From contig JAKMGP010000329.1 of NCBI GenBank assembly GCA_022424905.1, positions 1 through 32,329 on the forward strand: a stretch of DNA of 32,329 nt, written 5' to 3'. Every line of letters begins with the position of its first letter. Position 1 is the first letter of the stretch. Source of the DNA: Akkermansiaceae bacterium. Lineage in GTDB: Bacteria > Verrucomicrobiota > Verrucomicrobiia > Verrucomicrobiales > Akkermansiaceae. The notes under the pieces are model-generated. The model was given only the letters and a program-made list of their open reading frames with translations, ran no database searches and was not told the DNA's origin. This document shows positions 23,730-32,329 of the stretch, piece by piece. The position numbers and the translations under genes are program-made.

Positions 23730-25013
23730 ATGAGCGTATTTGCAAAATTAATTCTCGTCGCAACTGCAGCGACAATCACTGCACCATCAGTGATTTTTGC
23801 CCAAGCATCAAAACCCCGCGTCAACAATGAGAAACCCGAAAAAGCAAAAGGGCAAGTCAAGCGTATCCATCCACACGCCCTTAAGCTCATCCTCACCGGA
23901 AAGAAAAAAGAGGCTGCAGAATATCTCGAGAAAACATCGGCCGCCAAAATCAACCCAGACCACACCAAGCTTCTTCAGGACATTATCAAAGGCCAAAAAA
24001 ACGCCTGGCAATACGATGCAAAGACTTGGCCCTGGGACCGCGTCCTTCCAAACACTTCCCTCAAGAAGGACGCCCCAAGCAACAAGTTCACCATCGGCTT
24101 TGGCGGTGGATCTGGATATGTCCCCGAAAACGAAAGAATGTGGGACACCATAGGAGCTATCGAGCCACGCGCCCTTCTCCTTCTTGGCGACAATGTTTAC
24201 ATCGACGACCCCGAGACCCCGGAGATGCAACGCTTCCACTACTATCGTCGTCAAAGCCAACCAGAGTGGGGCAAACTCGCAAAAACCGTTCCCATCTACT
24301 CGATTTGGGACGACCACGACTTCACAACTAACGATGGCTGGGGAGGACCCGATATCGAAAAACCATCATGGAAACGAGATGTCTGGGAAATCTACAAAGA
24401 GAATTGGGATAACCCCTACTACGGGGGTGGAAAAGAAAACCCAGGTTGCTGGTTTGATTTTAGCATCGGCGATGTTCATTTCATCATGATCGACGGGCGC
24501 TATTACCGAGAGTCACCCAAGGATGAAAGTCCTTCCATGCTCGGACCTGTCCAGATGAAATGGCTCAAGAAAACCCTCACGGAAAAACCTGCCACCTTTA
24601 CAGTGATCTGCACTAATGTCCCCATGGCTCCGAAAGTCAAACCCGGCTCCAAAGACACTTGGGACGGATACCCGGAAGAACGCACCGAGATTTATCAATA
24701 CATCGCCGATCAAAAAATTCCCGGCGTCGTCATTCTCTCCGCTGATCGCCACCGCTCGGATGCCTACAAGGTCGATACCGAAATCAATGGCATGTATCCC
24801 CTCTTCGAGTTCAGCTCGTCACGACTCACCAATCAACACGTTCATAAACTCATCGACCACTCCCTCTTCGGCTACAACGAAAAGCAGTCCTTTGGAAAAA
24901 TCGATTTTGATCTCACCACCAAAGATCCAACTGTCAAATACACCATCATCAATATCGACGGAAAAAAGATTCACGATCTCACCGTCAAGCTCAGCCAACT
25001 TCAGTTTCAATAA
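23730..25013 (+). CDS. Secreted PhoD-like metallophosphoesterase
   Basis: The protein has 427 residues with an N-terminal signal peptide (about 1-25, cleaved near VIFAQA). The metallophosphatase core starts at about 110. Motifs resemble PhoD-type alkaline phosphatases: ALLLLGDNVYIDDP, YSIWDDHDFTTNDGWGGPD, FSIGDVHFIMIDGRYYRE and GVVILSADRHRSDAY. These supply the expected Asp, Asn and His metal ligands. Such enzymes hydrolyse phosphate mono- or diesters outside the cytoplasm, and some relatives act on sugar phosphates or teichoic acids, so the substrate is open. The ATG at 23730 has an AGGA close upstream. It is followed 9 bp later by the sialate esterase gene, which suggests one transcript. 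Confidence 0.85.
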   Translation: MSVFAKLILVATAATITAPSVIFAQASKPRVNNEKPEKAKGQVKRIHPHALKLILTGKKKEAAEYLEKTSAAKINPDHTKLLQDIIKGQKNAWQYDAKTWPWDRVLPNTSLKKDAPSNKFTIGFGGGSGYVPENERMWDTIGAIEPRALLLLGDNVYIDDPETPEMQRFHYYRRQSQPEWGKLAKTVPIYSIWDDHDFTTNDGWGGPDIEKPSWKRDVWEIYKENWDNPYYGGGKENPGCWFDFSIGDVHFIMIDGRYYRESPKDESPSMLGPVQMKWLKKTLTEKPATFTVICTNVPMAPKVKPGSKDTWDGYPEERTEIYQYIADQKIPGVVILSADRHRSDAYKVDTEINGMYPLFEFSSSRLTNQHVHKLIDHSLFGYNEKQSFGKIDFDLTTKDPTVKYTIINIDGKKIHDLTVKLSQLQFQ

Positions 25014-25022
25014 GTCTTCGAT

Positions 25023-26681
25023 ATGAAATCCCTCTTTCCTGTCATTTTCATTCTGCTGAGCGCACAAGGATTCTCCAAACTCAAACTGCCTCATATTTTC
25101 GGCAGCCAGATGGTTCTGCAACGCGACAAGCCCGCCCGTATTTGGGGTTGGGCAGATACCGACAAAGAAATCGCCATCACCTTCGCCGGTCAGAAAAAAT
25201 CCATCGTCTCCGGGAAAAATGGCAAATGGGAAATCTCGCTAGACCCAATGCCTGCAAATGCCACGGGCCAAACACTCAAAATCGTTTCAGAAGATCACTC
25301 GATCATTTTGGACGACGTCCTTCTTGGTGATGTCTGGATCTGTGGAGGACAAAGCAATATGGAATGGAGGCTTCGCAGCTCCCGCGACGCCGATATTGAA
25401 ATCCCCAGCGCACGCTATCCCGCGATCCGATTTATTCGGATCGAACCCGAAGGTCTACCGGAACCCCAAGACGACTTTCCATCGGAAGATGGCGCGGGAA
25501 TTTGGAACCAATGCTCTCCCGAAACGATCGGTGACTGCTCCGGCGTCGCTTACTTTTTTGGGCAACGCCTTCACCGGCGGCTCGATGTTCCCATCGGTCT
25601 AGTTAACGCCGCCTGGGGCGGAACAATGGCTCAACACTGGGTTACCCGTCGCACTCTCAAGACCCTACCTACCATGAAGCCTTACTTCACAGACTATGAG
25701 GAAAAGTGTCAGGCGTGGATCGATAAGGGAGCTGAAAAAGGAGCCGCCAAACGCCTTGCCAAAGACCTCAAAGAATGGGAGAGGCGCACAAAGGAAGCGG
25801 AAGCTAAGGGAGAAAAGAAGCCCGGTGGAAAGCCTAATCCACGCAACTATCAAAATCCTAATCAGGGGCGTATCCCTTCGGGAGCACTCAACGCCATGAT
25901 TATGCCATTGAAAGGACTCGCTATTCAGGGCGCTCTTTTCTACCAAGGTGAAAATAACTCCTTCGGTAATAGTTGGATTCCCTTCCGCGAAACCTTTCCT
26001 TCTGTTATCTCTGACTGGCGAAAGATCTTCCGGGACCCAAACTTGCCTTTTGGCATCATTCAAATTGCAGGATGGAGTACCCGACGCTCAATGACTTATG
26101 ACATGAATCACCACACTAACGTGATTCGCGAACAACAATTCCTAACCTGGCAAAACACGCCTAACACCGGTCTGATCGTCAGCTTCGATGCAAATAGTGA
26201 CTCTAATATTCACCCGCATCGGAAGTATCCGGTTGGCGATCGCTCTGCCCGGTGGGCACTCTCAACCGTCTATGGTATTAAAGACGGCACTCGCTCTGAG
26301 AATCCACTTGAATGGCATGGCCCGATCTACAAATCGATGGCGATCCAGGAGAAAAAAATCCTGATTAGCTTTGGAGAAAAAGGATCTAGCGGACTTCGTC
26401 TCGACCAAACCGATGCGCGCGGTTTTTACATCGCAGGAAAAGATCAGGTCTTCCACCACGCCGATGCAAGAGTTGTAAAACCTTCAAGCGTCGAAGTCTG
26501 GTCCGAAGATGTCCCCGAACCTATCGCCGTTCGCTACGCATGGTCCAACCTGCCTTTAGGAACCCTCATGAACGGCAAAGAACTTCCCGCTTACCCATTC
26601 CGAACTGACTCTTGGCCACTTAAGCCCCACTACGGAGAGGACCTCTATTACGTAGGGTCACCCTCAAAAGACCCGAATTAA
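25023..26681 (+). CDS. Sialate O-acetylesterase-like SGNH hydrolase
   Basis: The protein has 552 residues with a signal peptide (about 1-18). An N-terminal beta-sandwich (LPHIFGSQMVLQRDKPARIWGWA) is followed by the DUF303/SASA catalytic domain. The nucleophile is S111 in GGQSNMEWR. FYQGENNS supplies the oxyanion-hole Asn. H397 in SNIHPHRKYPVGDR, with a nearby Asp, completes the triad. A charged stretch rich in Lys and Glu (about 235-285) is inserted before RIPSGALNAMI. Family members remove O-acetyl groups from sialic acids or, in environmental bacteria, from plant or algal polysaccharides such as acetylated xylans. The close spacing to the upstream phosphoesterase gene suggests joint export. 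The 210-bp gap after it (26682-26891) contains no gene and no clear promoter or terminator. Confidence 0.9.
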   Translation: MKSLFPVIFILLSAQGFSKLKLPHIFGSQMVLQRDKPARIWGWADTDKEIAITFAGQKKSIVSGKNGKWEISLDPMPANATGQTLKIVSEDHSIILDDVLLGDVWICGGQSNMEWRLRSSRDADIEIPSARYPAIRFIRIEPEGLPEPQDDFPSEDGAGIWNQCSPETIGDCSGVAYFFGQRLHRRLDVPIGLVNAAWGGTMAQHWVTRRTLKTLPTMKPYFTDYEEKCQAWIDKGAEKGAAKRLAKDLKEWERRTKEAEAKGEKKPGGKPNPRNYQNPNQGRIPSGALNAMIMPLKGLAIQGALFYQGENNSFGNSWIPFRETFPSVISDWRKIFRDPNLPFGIIQIAGWSTRRSMTYDMNHHTNVIREQQFLTWQNTPNTGLIVSFDANSDSNIHPHRKYPVGDRSARWALSTVYGIKDGTRSENPLEWHGPIYKSMAIQEKKILISFGEKGSSGLRLDQTDARGFYIAGKDQVFHHADARVVKPSSVEVWSEDVPEPIAVRYAWSNLPLGTLMNGKELPAYPFRTDSWPLKPHYGEDLYYVGSPSKDPN

Positions 26682-26891
26682 ACGGATAAAACACAAGTTA
26701 TAAGTCCATCAAGATAGCGATTTTTTTCGATCCGAGATCATTGATTCAAGTTCCTCCACGACTTAAAAAAATCAAACCTACCCATTACCGGGCATTCAAA
26801 ATTTTAAAGATTCTTCCTGTTAACCTTCCCTTTCTGGACAGTCCCCCACCTTCATCCTATCCACTGAAAACCTCATTGGTCCTCTCAATTT

Positions 26892-29297
26892 ATGATTAAG
26901 CCTCAACTAGCCGGTCTCATTTCTTCCATCTGCGCCCTACAAGCCCTCTTGGCCGCCGGTCCTGCCGGCAATATGGCACAACCCGACTTTACCAAAGGGG
27001 ACCGCATTCCGGAAGGAGCAGTCCACGATTGGAATTTAGGAGCCACTGGCGCACGTGGCTGGATGTTTAGCGACAAGATGGTGACCTCTGACGCCCGCCA
27101 AATCAGAATCACGAGAGTCGCCACCGGTTCTCCATCCGATGGCAATCTTGAAGAGGGGGACGTTATTCTTGGAGTCGACAAAAAAAACTTCGCGTATGAC
27201 CCACGTACTGAATTTGGAAAAGCCCTAACGGCGGCAGAGTCAGTGGATGGAAAAGGAGCTCTTTCCCTTATTCGATGGCGTGATGGAAAAACAGAAAATA
27301 TCACGCTCAAGCTTCCAATTTTGGGCGGCTACAGCAAAACCGCTCCCTACAATTGCGCCAAATCCAAAACCATCCTCGAGCAAGGGTGTAAGATTCTCGC
27401 GGTGAAAATCAAAGCAGCCAGCTATCGCGAAAACCCTATCACCCGTTCCTTGAATGCCCTTGCTCTGCTTGCAAGCGGAGACCCTGCTTATCTTCCGCTC
27501 GTTCGTAAGGAAGTCGAATGGGCCTCCACTTTCGAAAACAGAAGCTTCCAAACTTGGTATTATGGCTACGTGATCATGCTCATCTCGGAGTATTCCCTCT
27601 CCACAGGTGACAAAAGCTTTCTCCCAAATCTCAAACGGCTCGCAATGGAAGCCGCCAATGGTCAAAGCAAGGTAGGATCATGGGGACACCGTTTTGCCAA
27701 CCCTGATGGACGTCTCGCTGGCTATGGAATGATGAACGCGCCCGGCCTTCCGCTCACCATCTCTCTGATTCTAGCTCGCGCAGCCGGTATTGATGATCCA
27801 AAACTTTCCCAAGCAATTGAAAACAGTGCCAAGCTCCTCCGCTTCTATAACGGAAAAGGAGCCGTGCCCTACGGCGACCACGCCCCTTGGATCGAAACCC
27901 ACGATGATAACGGTAAAAATGGAATGGCCGCCGTCCTCTTCAGCTTGCTCGGCGAATCAAAAGCAACCAAGTATTTCTCCCGCATGAGCGTGGCGTCCCA
28001 CGGCCCTGAGCGCGACGGCGGGCATACTGGAAACTTTTGCAACATCCTCTGGGCGATGCCTGGAGTCGCGCAATCTGGCCCTAATGCAACCGGAGCATGG
28101 ATGAAGGAATTTGGCAGCTGGTATTTCGATCTCGCTAGACAGTGGGATGGCGCCTTTGTTCACCTTGGTCCACCTTCCATGAAGAAGGATAGCTACGCTA
28201 ATTGGGACTGCACTGGGGCTTATCTCCTCGCTTATGCTATGCCTCTAAAACACCTTTGGCTCACTGGAAAAAGGAAGCCACTTGCTCCTCAAATCGGGCT
28301 TCAAGAAGCTGAATCTCTGATCCGAGTGGGGCGAGGTTGGGATAACAAGGACCGTAATTCTGCTTATGATTCCCTCGATGCGGACACCCTCTTGGAAGCC
28401 TTAAGCAGCTGGTCCCCCGTCGTTCGGGAAAGAGCCGCGATGGCCATTGGACGACGCAAGGGCAGCCCTCCTTTAACTGCCCTCATGAAACTTCTTCGCT
28501 CCAATAAGCTCTATGAGCAACTTGGAGCGAGCCAAGCCATCATTTCACTTCGAGGACGCGGAGCCGCGGCTGTCGAGACTCTCGAAAAAAACCTCTCTTC
28601 AAAAGATCTTTGGCTTCGAATCAAAACCGCTGAGGCACTCGCCGCTATCGGGAAACCCGCCATGAAGACCGCTCCAAAACTTCTTCAACTTCTCACCGAA
28701 ATTGACACGAAGAATGACCCCCGTGGCATGCAGCAACGTTACTTTTCCTTCGCCCTTTTTAATGGCAGGGGAGGCTTACTCAGCCGTTCACTAGAGGGAA
28801 TCGATCGCGAAATTCTTTTTAAAGCAGTGAAAGCCGGGCTGCAAAATGAGGATGGTCGCGCAAGAGGCAGTTTCGGCTCAGTCTATCGCAATCTCTCCCC
28901 CACAGAAATTAAGCCCCTTCTTCCCGCTATCCTCACGGCTATCGAAAACCCGGCTCCAAGCGGGGTCATGTTCGCTGCCGAGATCCGGATCGAAGGCTTA
29001 AAAGTCCTTGCAGCCAATCATGTCAAAGAAGGCATCAAAGCTTGCGTCGAATACACGGGGAAACAGAACCCTTGGGCCAGCGAAAAACGGACACCCGAAA
29101 TTATGAAGATTCTTCTCGCTTATGGTTCACACGCCAAGGAAATCATCCCGGATCTTGAAGTAATAGCGACTCGGTTCGACGGCGGAGAGCCCAACTTCCC
29201 AGGACGACTTAGCAAACAAAAGGCCGCCATCTTAAGGGAGACCATCGAGAAAATCAAAGCTTCGAAAAAATCGCCCCAACTCATCAGCATTCTCTAA
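26892..29297 (+). CDS. Secreted DUF6288-like protein with PDZ, helical toroid-like and HEAT-repeat regions
   Basis: An 801-residue protein with a signal peptide (about 1-22). Three parts follow. Residues about 40-155 form a PDZ-like domain (ATGARGWMFS, ITRVATGSPSDGNLEEGDVILGV). Residues about 175-460 form a helix-rich region with paired helices and conserved-looking Trp/His/Asp/Cys motifs (KVGSWGHRF, GHTGNFCNILWAMPG, NWDCTGAYLLAYAMPLKH), which recalls alpha/alpha toroid enzymes. Residues about 485-640 hold HEAT/PBS-type repeats (VVRERAAMAIGRRKGS, LWLRIKTAEALAAIGKPA). The layout fits proteins listed as DUF6288 in Verrucomicrobiota and Planctomycetota, whose function is not known to me. The ThuA-like gene starts 18 bp after its stop, so the two are probably co-expressed. 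Confidence 0.75.
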   Translation: MIKPQLAGLISSICALQALLAAGPAGNMAQPDFTKGDRIPEGAVHDWNLGATGARGWMFSDKMVTSDARQIRITRVATGSPSDGNLEEGDVILGVDKKNFAYDPRTEFGKALTAAESVDGKGALSLIRWRDGKTENITLKLPILGGYSKTAPYNCAKSKTILEQGCKILAVKIKAASYRENPITRSLNALALLASGDPAYLPLVRKEVEWASTFENRSFQTWYYGYVIMLISEYSLSTGDKSFLPNLKRLAMEAANGQSKVGSWGHRFANPDGRLAGYGMMNAPGLPLTISLILARAAGIDDPKLSQAIENSAKLLRFYNGKGAVPYGDHAPWIETHDDNGKNGMAAVLFSLLGESKATKYFSRMSVASHGPERDGGHTGNFCNILWAMPGVAQSGPNATGAWMKEFGSWYFDLARQWDGAFVHLGPPSMKKDSYANWDCTGAYLLAYAMPLKHLWLTGKRKPLAPQIGLQEAESLIRVGRGWDNKDRNSAYDSLDADTLLEALSSWSPVVRERAAMAIGRRKGSPPLTALMKLLRSNKLYEQLGASQAIISLRGRGAAAVETLEKNLSSKDLWLRIKTAEALAAIGKPAMKTAPKLLQLLTEIDTKNDPRGMQQRYFSFALFNGRGGLLSRSLEGIDREILFKAVKAGLQNEDGRARGSFGSVYRNLSPTEIKPLLPAILTAIENPAPSGVMFAAEIRIEGLKVLAANHVKEGIKACVEYTGKQNPWASEKRTPEIMKILLAYGSHAKEIIPDLEVIATRFDGGEPNFPGRLSKQKAAILRETIEKIKASKKSPQLISIL

Positions 29298-29315
29298 ATT
29301 CCAACTTCCATCACT

Positions 29316-30344
29316 ATGCTACGCCACTCATTTTTCTTTCTTCTGACCTCGCTGCTTTCTCTTTCGGCCCACCCTGTCCCAGAAAGCGCCAAATGGCTCA
29401 CTTACTCGGGAGGAGAAGGCCCCGGCAAAGGAAAACACGTTGTGCTAATTGCCGCCGATCAAGAATACCGCAGTGAACAAGCTATGCCCATGATGGCCGG
29501 AATCCTTAGCGAGCATCATGGCTTTGATTGCACTGTTCTCTTTGGCGTAAACGAGAAAGGAATGGTTGACCCAACAATGCCGGTCTATCCGAAGAAAGGA
29601 AAAGAAGATGAATTCGAACAGCACAATATTCCCGGACTAGAACACCTAATGTCGGCCGACCTTGTAATCTTCTTCCACCGCCTACTCACTCTTCCAGAAG
29701 GCCAATTAAAGAAAATCGCTACATACCTCGACTCCGGAAAACCAATCATCGCACTTCGCACCGCCAACCACGGGTTTCGAGGTCGCATTCCCTATTCCAA
29801 GGAAGGAAAGAACATCAATTTTGGTCGAGATATTCTCGGCGGATCTTTCATGGGCCATCATGGGGGCTGGCACCGGGAAGCGACCCGCGGAACAATCGTT
29901 AAAGAACTCGCAGGGCACCCCATTGTTTCAGGAGTCCAAGACATCTGGGGTCCATCTGATGTTTATCGCACTTACAAGGAAGGAACCACCCTTCCAGAAG
30001 AATGCACTGCCCTCGTCTGGGGCCAGCCACTCACAGGCCTTTCTCCCGAAGACGAACCAAACATCAAGAAGGAAGCACTCCCGGTCGCTTGGTTCAAAAC
30101 ATGGAGCACGAGCATGGGCACTAAAGCTCGTGTCTTCAACACAACCATGGGAAGCGCCCGTGATCTACAGAGTGCAGGATTGAGAAGACTCATCATCAAC
30201 GCCTCTTACTGGGGAATGGGGCTAGAAGACAAAATCACTCCGAACCGCAGCGTGGCATATACCCGTAAATACGAGCCCCGACCGAGTGGATTTAACTACG
30301 AAAAGCTCGGCGTCCATCCACAGCTTCCTTCGGAGTTTCGATAA
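29316..30344 (+). CDS. Secreted ThuA-like domain protein
   Basis: The protein has 342 residues with a signal peptide (about 1-18, LLSLSAHP). The ThuA-like fold (class I glutamine-amidotransferase-like) spans about 38-310: KHVVLIAADQEYRSEQAMPMM, ADLVIFFHRLLTLPEGQLKK, GKPIIALRTANHGF and GGSFMGHHGGWHREATRG, with GHPIVSGVQDIWGPSDVYRT near the end. The conserved HHGGWH and nearby acidic residues suggest ligand or metal binding. ThuA was named for trehalose use, but secreted relatives in Planctomycetota and Verrucomicrobiota have no settled role, and a part in sugar or heme-like cofactor handling is only speculation. It lies 18 bp behind the DUF6288-like gene. The 119-bp gap to the sulfatase gene shows no clear terminator. 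Confidence 0.85.
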   Translation: MLRHSFFFLLTSLLSLSAHPVPESAKWLTYSGGEGPGKGKHVVLIAADQEYRSEQAMPMMAGILSEHHGFDCTVLFGVNEKGMVDPTMPVYPKKGKEDEFEQHNIPGLEHLMSADLVIFFHRLLTLPEGQLKKIATYLDSGKPIIALRTANHGFRGRIPYSKEGKNINFGRDILGGSFMGHHGGWHREATRGTIVKELAGHPIVSGVQDIWGPSDVYRTYKEGTTLPEECTALVWGQPLTGLSPEDEPNIKKEALPVAWFKTWSTSMGTKARVFNTTMGSARDLQSAGLRRLIINASYWGMGLEDKITPNRSVAYTRKYEPRPSGFNYEKLGVHPQLPSEFR

Positions 30345-30463
30345 CCCACTCACCCCATAACCCGCCCAAAGTAATCGCCCCTTGTTTTCACCCAAAAAGG
30401 CAATTTCTAATCGCTTACACAAGCACCTAAACACAGGGGCGCGCAAACCATCGGAAAATAAAT

Positions 30464-31885
30464 ATGAAGATTCTAATTTTTCTTAATATCGCAACATTAT
30501 GCCTTAGCCATTCACCCCGAGCAGAAGAACGGAAACCCAACATCCTTCTTTTGATGTCCGACGACCTAAACTCAGCGCTTAGCGGTTTCGGTCATCCACA
30601 ATGCAAAACTCCACGGCTTGACGCCCTGGCCAAGCGAGGCGTCCGCTTTGAGAATATGCACTGCCAATACCCGGTTTGCGGTTCCTCCCGCGCCTCATTG
30701 ATGACCGGACTTTATCCTTACACTAATGGCATGCTAGGTAACGGAGGTAACCTCCGAAAAAATCTTCCCAATGTCGTGACACTATCACAACTCTTCCGCA
30801 ACAATGGCTACCACGCCGGTCGTGTAAGCAAGATTTATCATATGGGTATCCCCTTCGAAATCATTGCAGGAACAGCCGATCATGACGATGCTCCGTCTTG
30901 GGACGAGACGGTCAACATTAAGGCCCCCGAACAGAACGCTCCTGGTGAAAGAACGGAGTGGTCTCCAAAGGATAAAAGCTCCCAGACTTTTACCGGAGTC
31001 GAGGCATCGACCAGCGATCTCGAACATGCTGACGGGATGGCGGCGGATGCCGCAATCGAATTCCTAAAACAAAATAAGGATAAGCCCTTTTTTCTAGGTT
31101 GTGGCTTTGTCCGTCCCCACGTTCCTCTAGTTGCACCTTCTAAATATTTTGATCGCTACGATCGCGATACCATGGTCGCCCCAGAGGTTCCCAAGGGAGA
31201 CCTTGAGGATGTCCCAAAAATTATTCGAAACTATAAATCCATAGATCGCTACGGCGTGACCCCCGAACTACACAAAGGATTACTAGAAGCCTATTACGCC
31301 AGCATTTCGTATATGGATGAGCAGGTCGGCCGGGTGTTAAAAGCTCTTGACGAATTGGGGTTACGAGAAAATACCATCGTAATTTTCTCCAGTGATCACG
31401 GATATCTCTTAGGGCATCATCACAAGTTTCAAAAGCAACACCTATTCGAAGAATCAACCCGTGTTCCATTTATCCTCAGTGTCCCATGGATGACAAAATC
31501 GCATGGACACGCTAGCAATAAAATCACCGAACTGGTTGACCTTTACCCGACTCTAGCAGAACTCGCTGGATTAACTCCACCTGCAAACCTCCAGGGCCAG
31601 AGCCTCTTGCCCCTCCTCAAGAATCCTACAACGAAGGAATGGTCCAAAGATCTCGCATTCTCGATCAGTCGAAGTGGCGGAGAATCCATTCGTACATCTA
31701 AATGGCGATTTACTCATTGGGGATTCGGAGCAAAAGGGGAAGAGCTTTACGATCTAAAAAATGATCCTAACGAATTTACCAATCTCGCAAGAGACCCGAA
31801 TTACAGTGGTCGCTTAAATCAACTCAAGGCACGCCTCAAAACAAAGAGAAAAGCGGCTGGATACGATGCCAGCCGATACAAATAA
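30464..31885 (+). CDS. Secreted arylsulfatase-family enzyme (iduronate-2-sulfatase-like)
   Basis: The protein has 473 residues with a signal peptide (about 1-20). The active-site Cys72 lies in the motif CGSSRASLMTG, which matches C-x-S/P-x-R, so it should be converted to formylglycine by an anaerobic or FGE-type maturase not seen in this window. Metal ligands are in LLMSDDLN and SSDHGYLLGHHHKF. FFLGCGFVRPHVPLVAPSKYF and KQHLFEESTRVPFIL are characteristic of iduronate-2-sulfatase-like (S1) members. The C-terminal subdomain ends with LYDLKNDPNEFTNLARDP. It would remove sulfate esters from sulfated polysaccharides, a common trait of marine Verrucomicrobiota. No sugar lyase or glycoside hydrolase lies beside it to show the substrate. 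Confidence 0.93.
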   Translation: MKILIFLNIATLCLSHSPRAEERKPNILLLMSDDLNSALSGFGHPQCKTPRLDALAKRGVRFENMHCQYPVCGSSRASLMTGLYPYTNGMLGNGGNLRKNLPNVVTLSQLFRNNGYHAGRVSKIYHMGIPFEIIAGTADHDDAPSWDETVNIKAPEQNAPGERTEWSPKDKSSQTFTGVEASTSDLEHADGMAADAAIEFLKQNKDKPFFLGCGFVRPHVPLVAPSKYFDRYDRDTMVAPEVPKGDLEDVPKIIRNYKSIDRYGVTPELHKGLLEAYYASISYMDEQVGRVLKALDELGLRENTIVIFSSDHGYLLGHHHKFQKQHLFEESTRVPFILSVPWMTKSHGHASNKITELVDLYPTLAELAGLTPPANLQGQSLLPLLKNPTTKEWSKDLAFSISRSGGESIRTSKWRFTHWGFGAKGEELYDLKNDPNEFTNLARDPNYSGRLNQLKARLKTKRKAAGYDASRYK

Positions 31886-32061
31886 GCTTCGCTTGCTCCC
31901 TCTTGCTTCGAATCGCCTGAGGAGAAATTTGCGCCCCCTATCAGGGACCCCTAGGTCTCCCCTGGCGCGCACAAGCTGACTCCGAGGCCACTGTCTTCGA
32001 GCGGCTTCAAAGACAACCAGTTTTATGACACTCCGGAATAACTACTCCCTCTTAATTACGA
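31886..32061. other. Convergent intergenic stretch without a gene
   Basis: This is the 176-bp space between the sulfatase stop and the end of the leucine-rich-repeat gene. A GC-rich patch near 31931-31970 (GCGCC ... GGCGC with CAGGG ... CCCCTG inside) could fold into an imperfect stem-loop, but it lacks a T-run. Nothing else is recognised. Confidence 0.3.
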
Positions 32062-32329
32062 TTAGTTCCTTAGCACCTCGACCTCACAATTCGGTAGCAC
32101 TTTTTTAAAGGATTCGACCCCTGTATTTGTGACCTTGGTATCACAAAGGTTCAGTCGTTTTAAGCTCTTTAGCGACTTTAAATGTTCTAGACCTGTGTCA
32201 GTCAGAGGGTTTCTTTCGATTTGCAGCTCCGTCAGCTTCGTGAGTTTCCCAATCTCGGGTGGGAGCGTGGTAAGTTGGTTACCCTCAAGATACAACCACG
32301 TCAGGTTCGTGAGCTGTCCAATCTCAGGC
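32062..32329 (-). CDS. Leucine-rich-repeat protein, C-terminal part (partial)
   Basis: The frame is open to the right window edge, so the start lies outside. The visible 88 residues contain leucine-rich repeats. The first two are of the bacterial or plant type (LTNLTWLYLEGNQLTTLPPE, LTKLTELQIERNPLTD). The last two are of the type TGLEHLKSLKSLKRLNLCDT and TGVESFKKVLPNCEVEVL, which closes the solenoid. Mixed repeats like these are frequent in Verrucomicrobiota and Planctomycetota, where LRR proteins are often exported and may bind other proteins. Cellular location and partners cannot be judged without the N terminus. Confidence 0.75.
   Translation of the reverse strand, partial: PEIGQLTNLTWLYLEGNQLTTLPPEIGKLTKLTELQIERNPLTDTGLEHLKSLKSLKRLNLCDTKVTNTGVESFKKVLPNCEVEVLRN

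Noticed and set aside
23808-24317. A 169-residue minus-strand frame opposite the PhoD-like gene
   Set aside because: It is antisense to clear metallophosphatase motifs, with a Gly/Val/Phe-rich composition and no domain.
31925-31975. GC-rich imperfect stem-loop after the sulfatase gene as a terminator
   Set aside because: The pairing needs several bulges and there is no T-run.

Overview
The window reads as chromosomal DNA of a free-living, probably marine member of the Verrucomicrobiota. This placement is inferred from gene content, not from a marker gene. The pointers are a C30 (squalene-type) carotenoid cluster like that known from Rubritalea, a pseudopilin-rich type II secretion operon, a bactofilin, and a run of secreted hydrolases that includes a sulfatase, a sialate O-acetylesterase, a ThuA-like protein and a DUF6288-like protein. 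Base composition looks close to 50% GC. Several genes appear to start at TTG or GTG. There is no rRNA, tRNA, CRISPR array, transposase or phage gene.

Layout, left to right. (1) 1-5636, plus strand: the tail of an unknown gene with 15-bp repeats, a zinc-ribbon bactofilin, quinolinate synthase (nadA), the ribosome-assembly GTPase Der, an orphan OppD-type ABC ATPase, and a XerD-like tyrosine recombinase, closed by a bidirectional terminator. (2) 13925-5705, minus strand: a type II secretion operon in the order gspG-H-I-J-K-L-M-(unknown secreted protein)-gspD. Its genes are joined by 1-4 nt stop/start overlaps, and a candidate promoter lies before gspG. gspC, gspE and gspF are not here. (3) 15108-14097, minus strand: rnhB and a YraN-family gene. 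(4) 15443-21483: crtN, a convergent aldehyde dehydrogenase, then crtP, crtQ and crtO. Together these encode every step from dehydrosqualene to an acylated glycosyl C30 carotenoid acid, a staphyloxanthin-like pigment. Only the first enzyme (CrtM) is missing. (5) 21533-23619: a secreted four-EF-hand protein and a leucyl aminopeptidase. (6) 23730-31885, plus strand: five exported proteins, namely a PhoD-like phosphoesterase, a sialate O-acetylesterase, a DUF6288-like PDZ/HEAT protein, a ThuA-like protein and an arylsulfatase-family enzyme. A partial leucine-rich-repeat gene on the minus strand ends the window.

How the parts may work together (inference): the T2SS gives a route across the outer membrane, and the right-hand block encodes Sec-exported hydrolases suited to sulfated or acetylated polysaccharides, which may be its cargo or periplasmic partners. 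The carotenoid cluster would supply a membrane pigment. The left block is mostly housekeeping. The least described elements are the duplicated zinc-ribbon bactofilin, the unknown protein inside the T2SS operon, and the DUF6288/ThuA pair.
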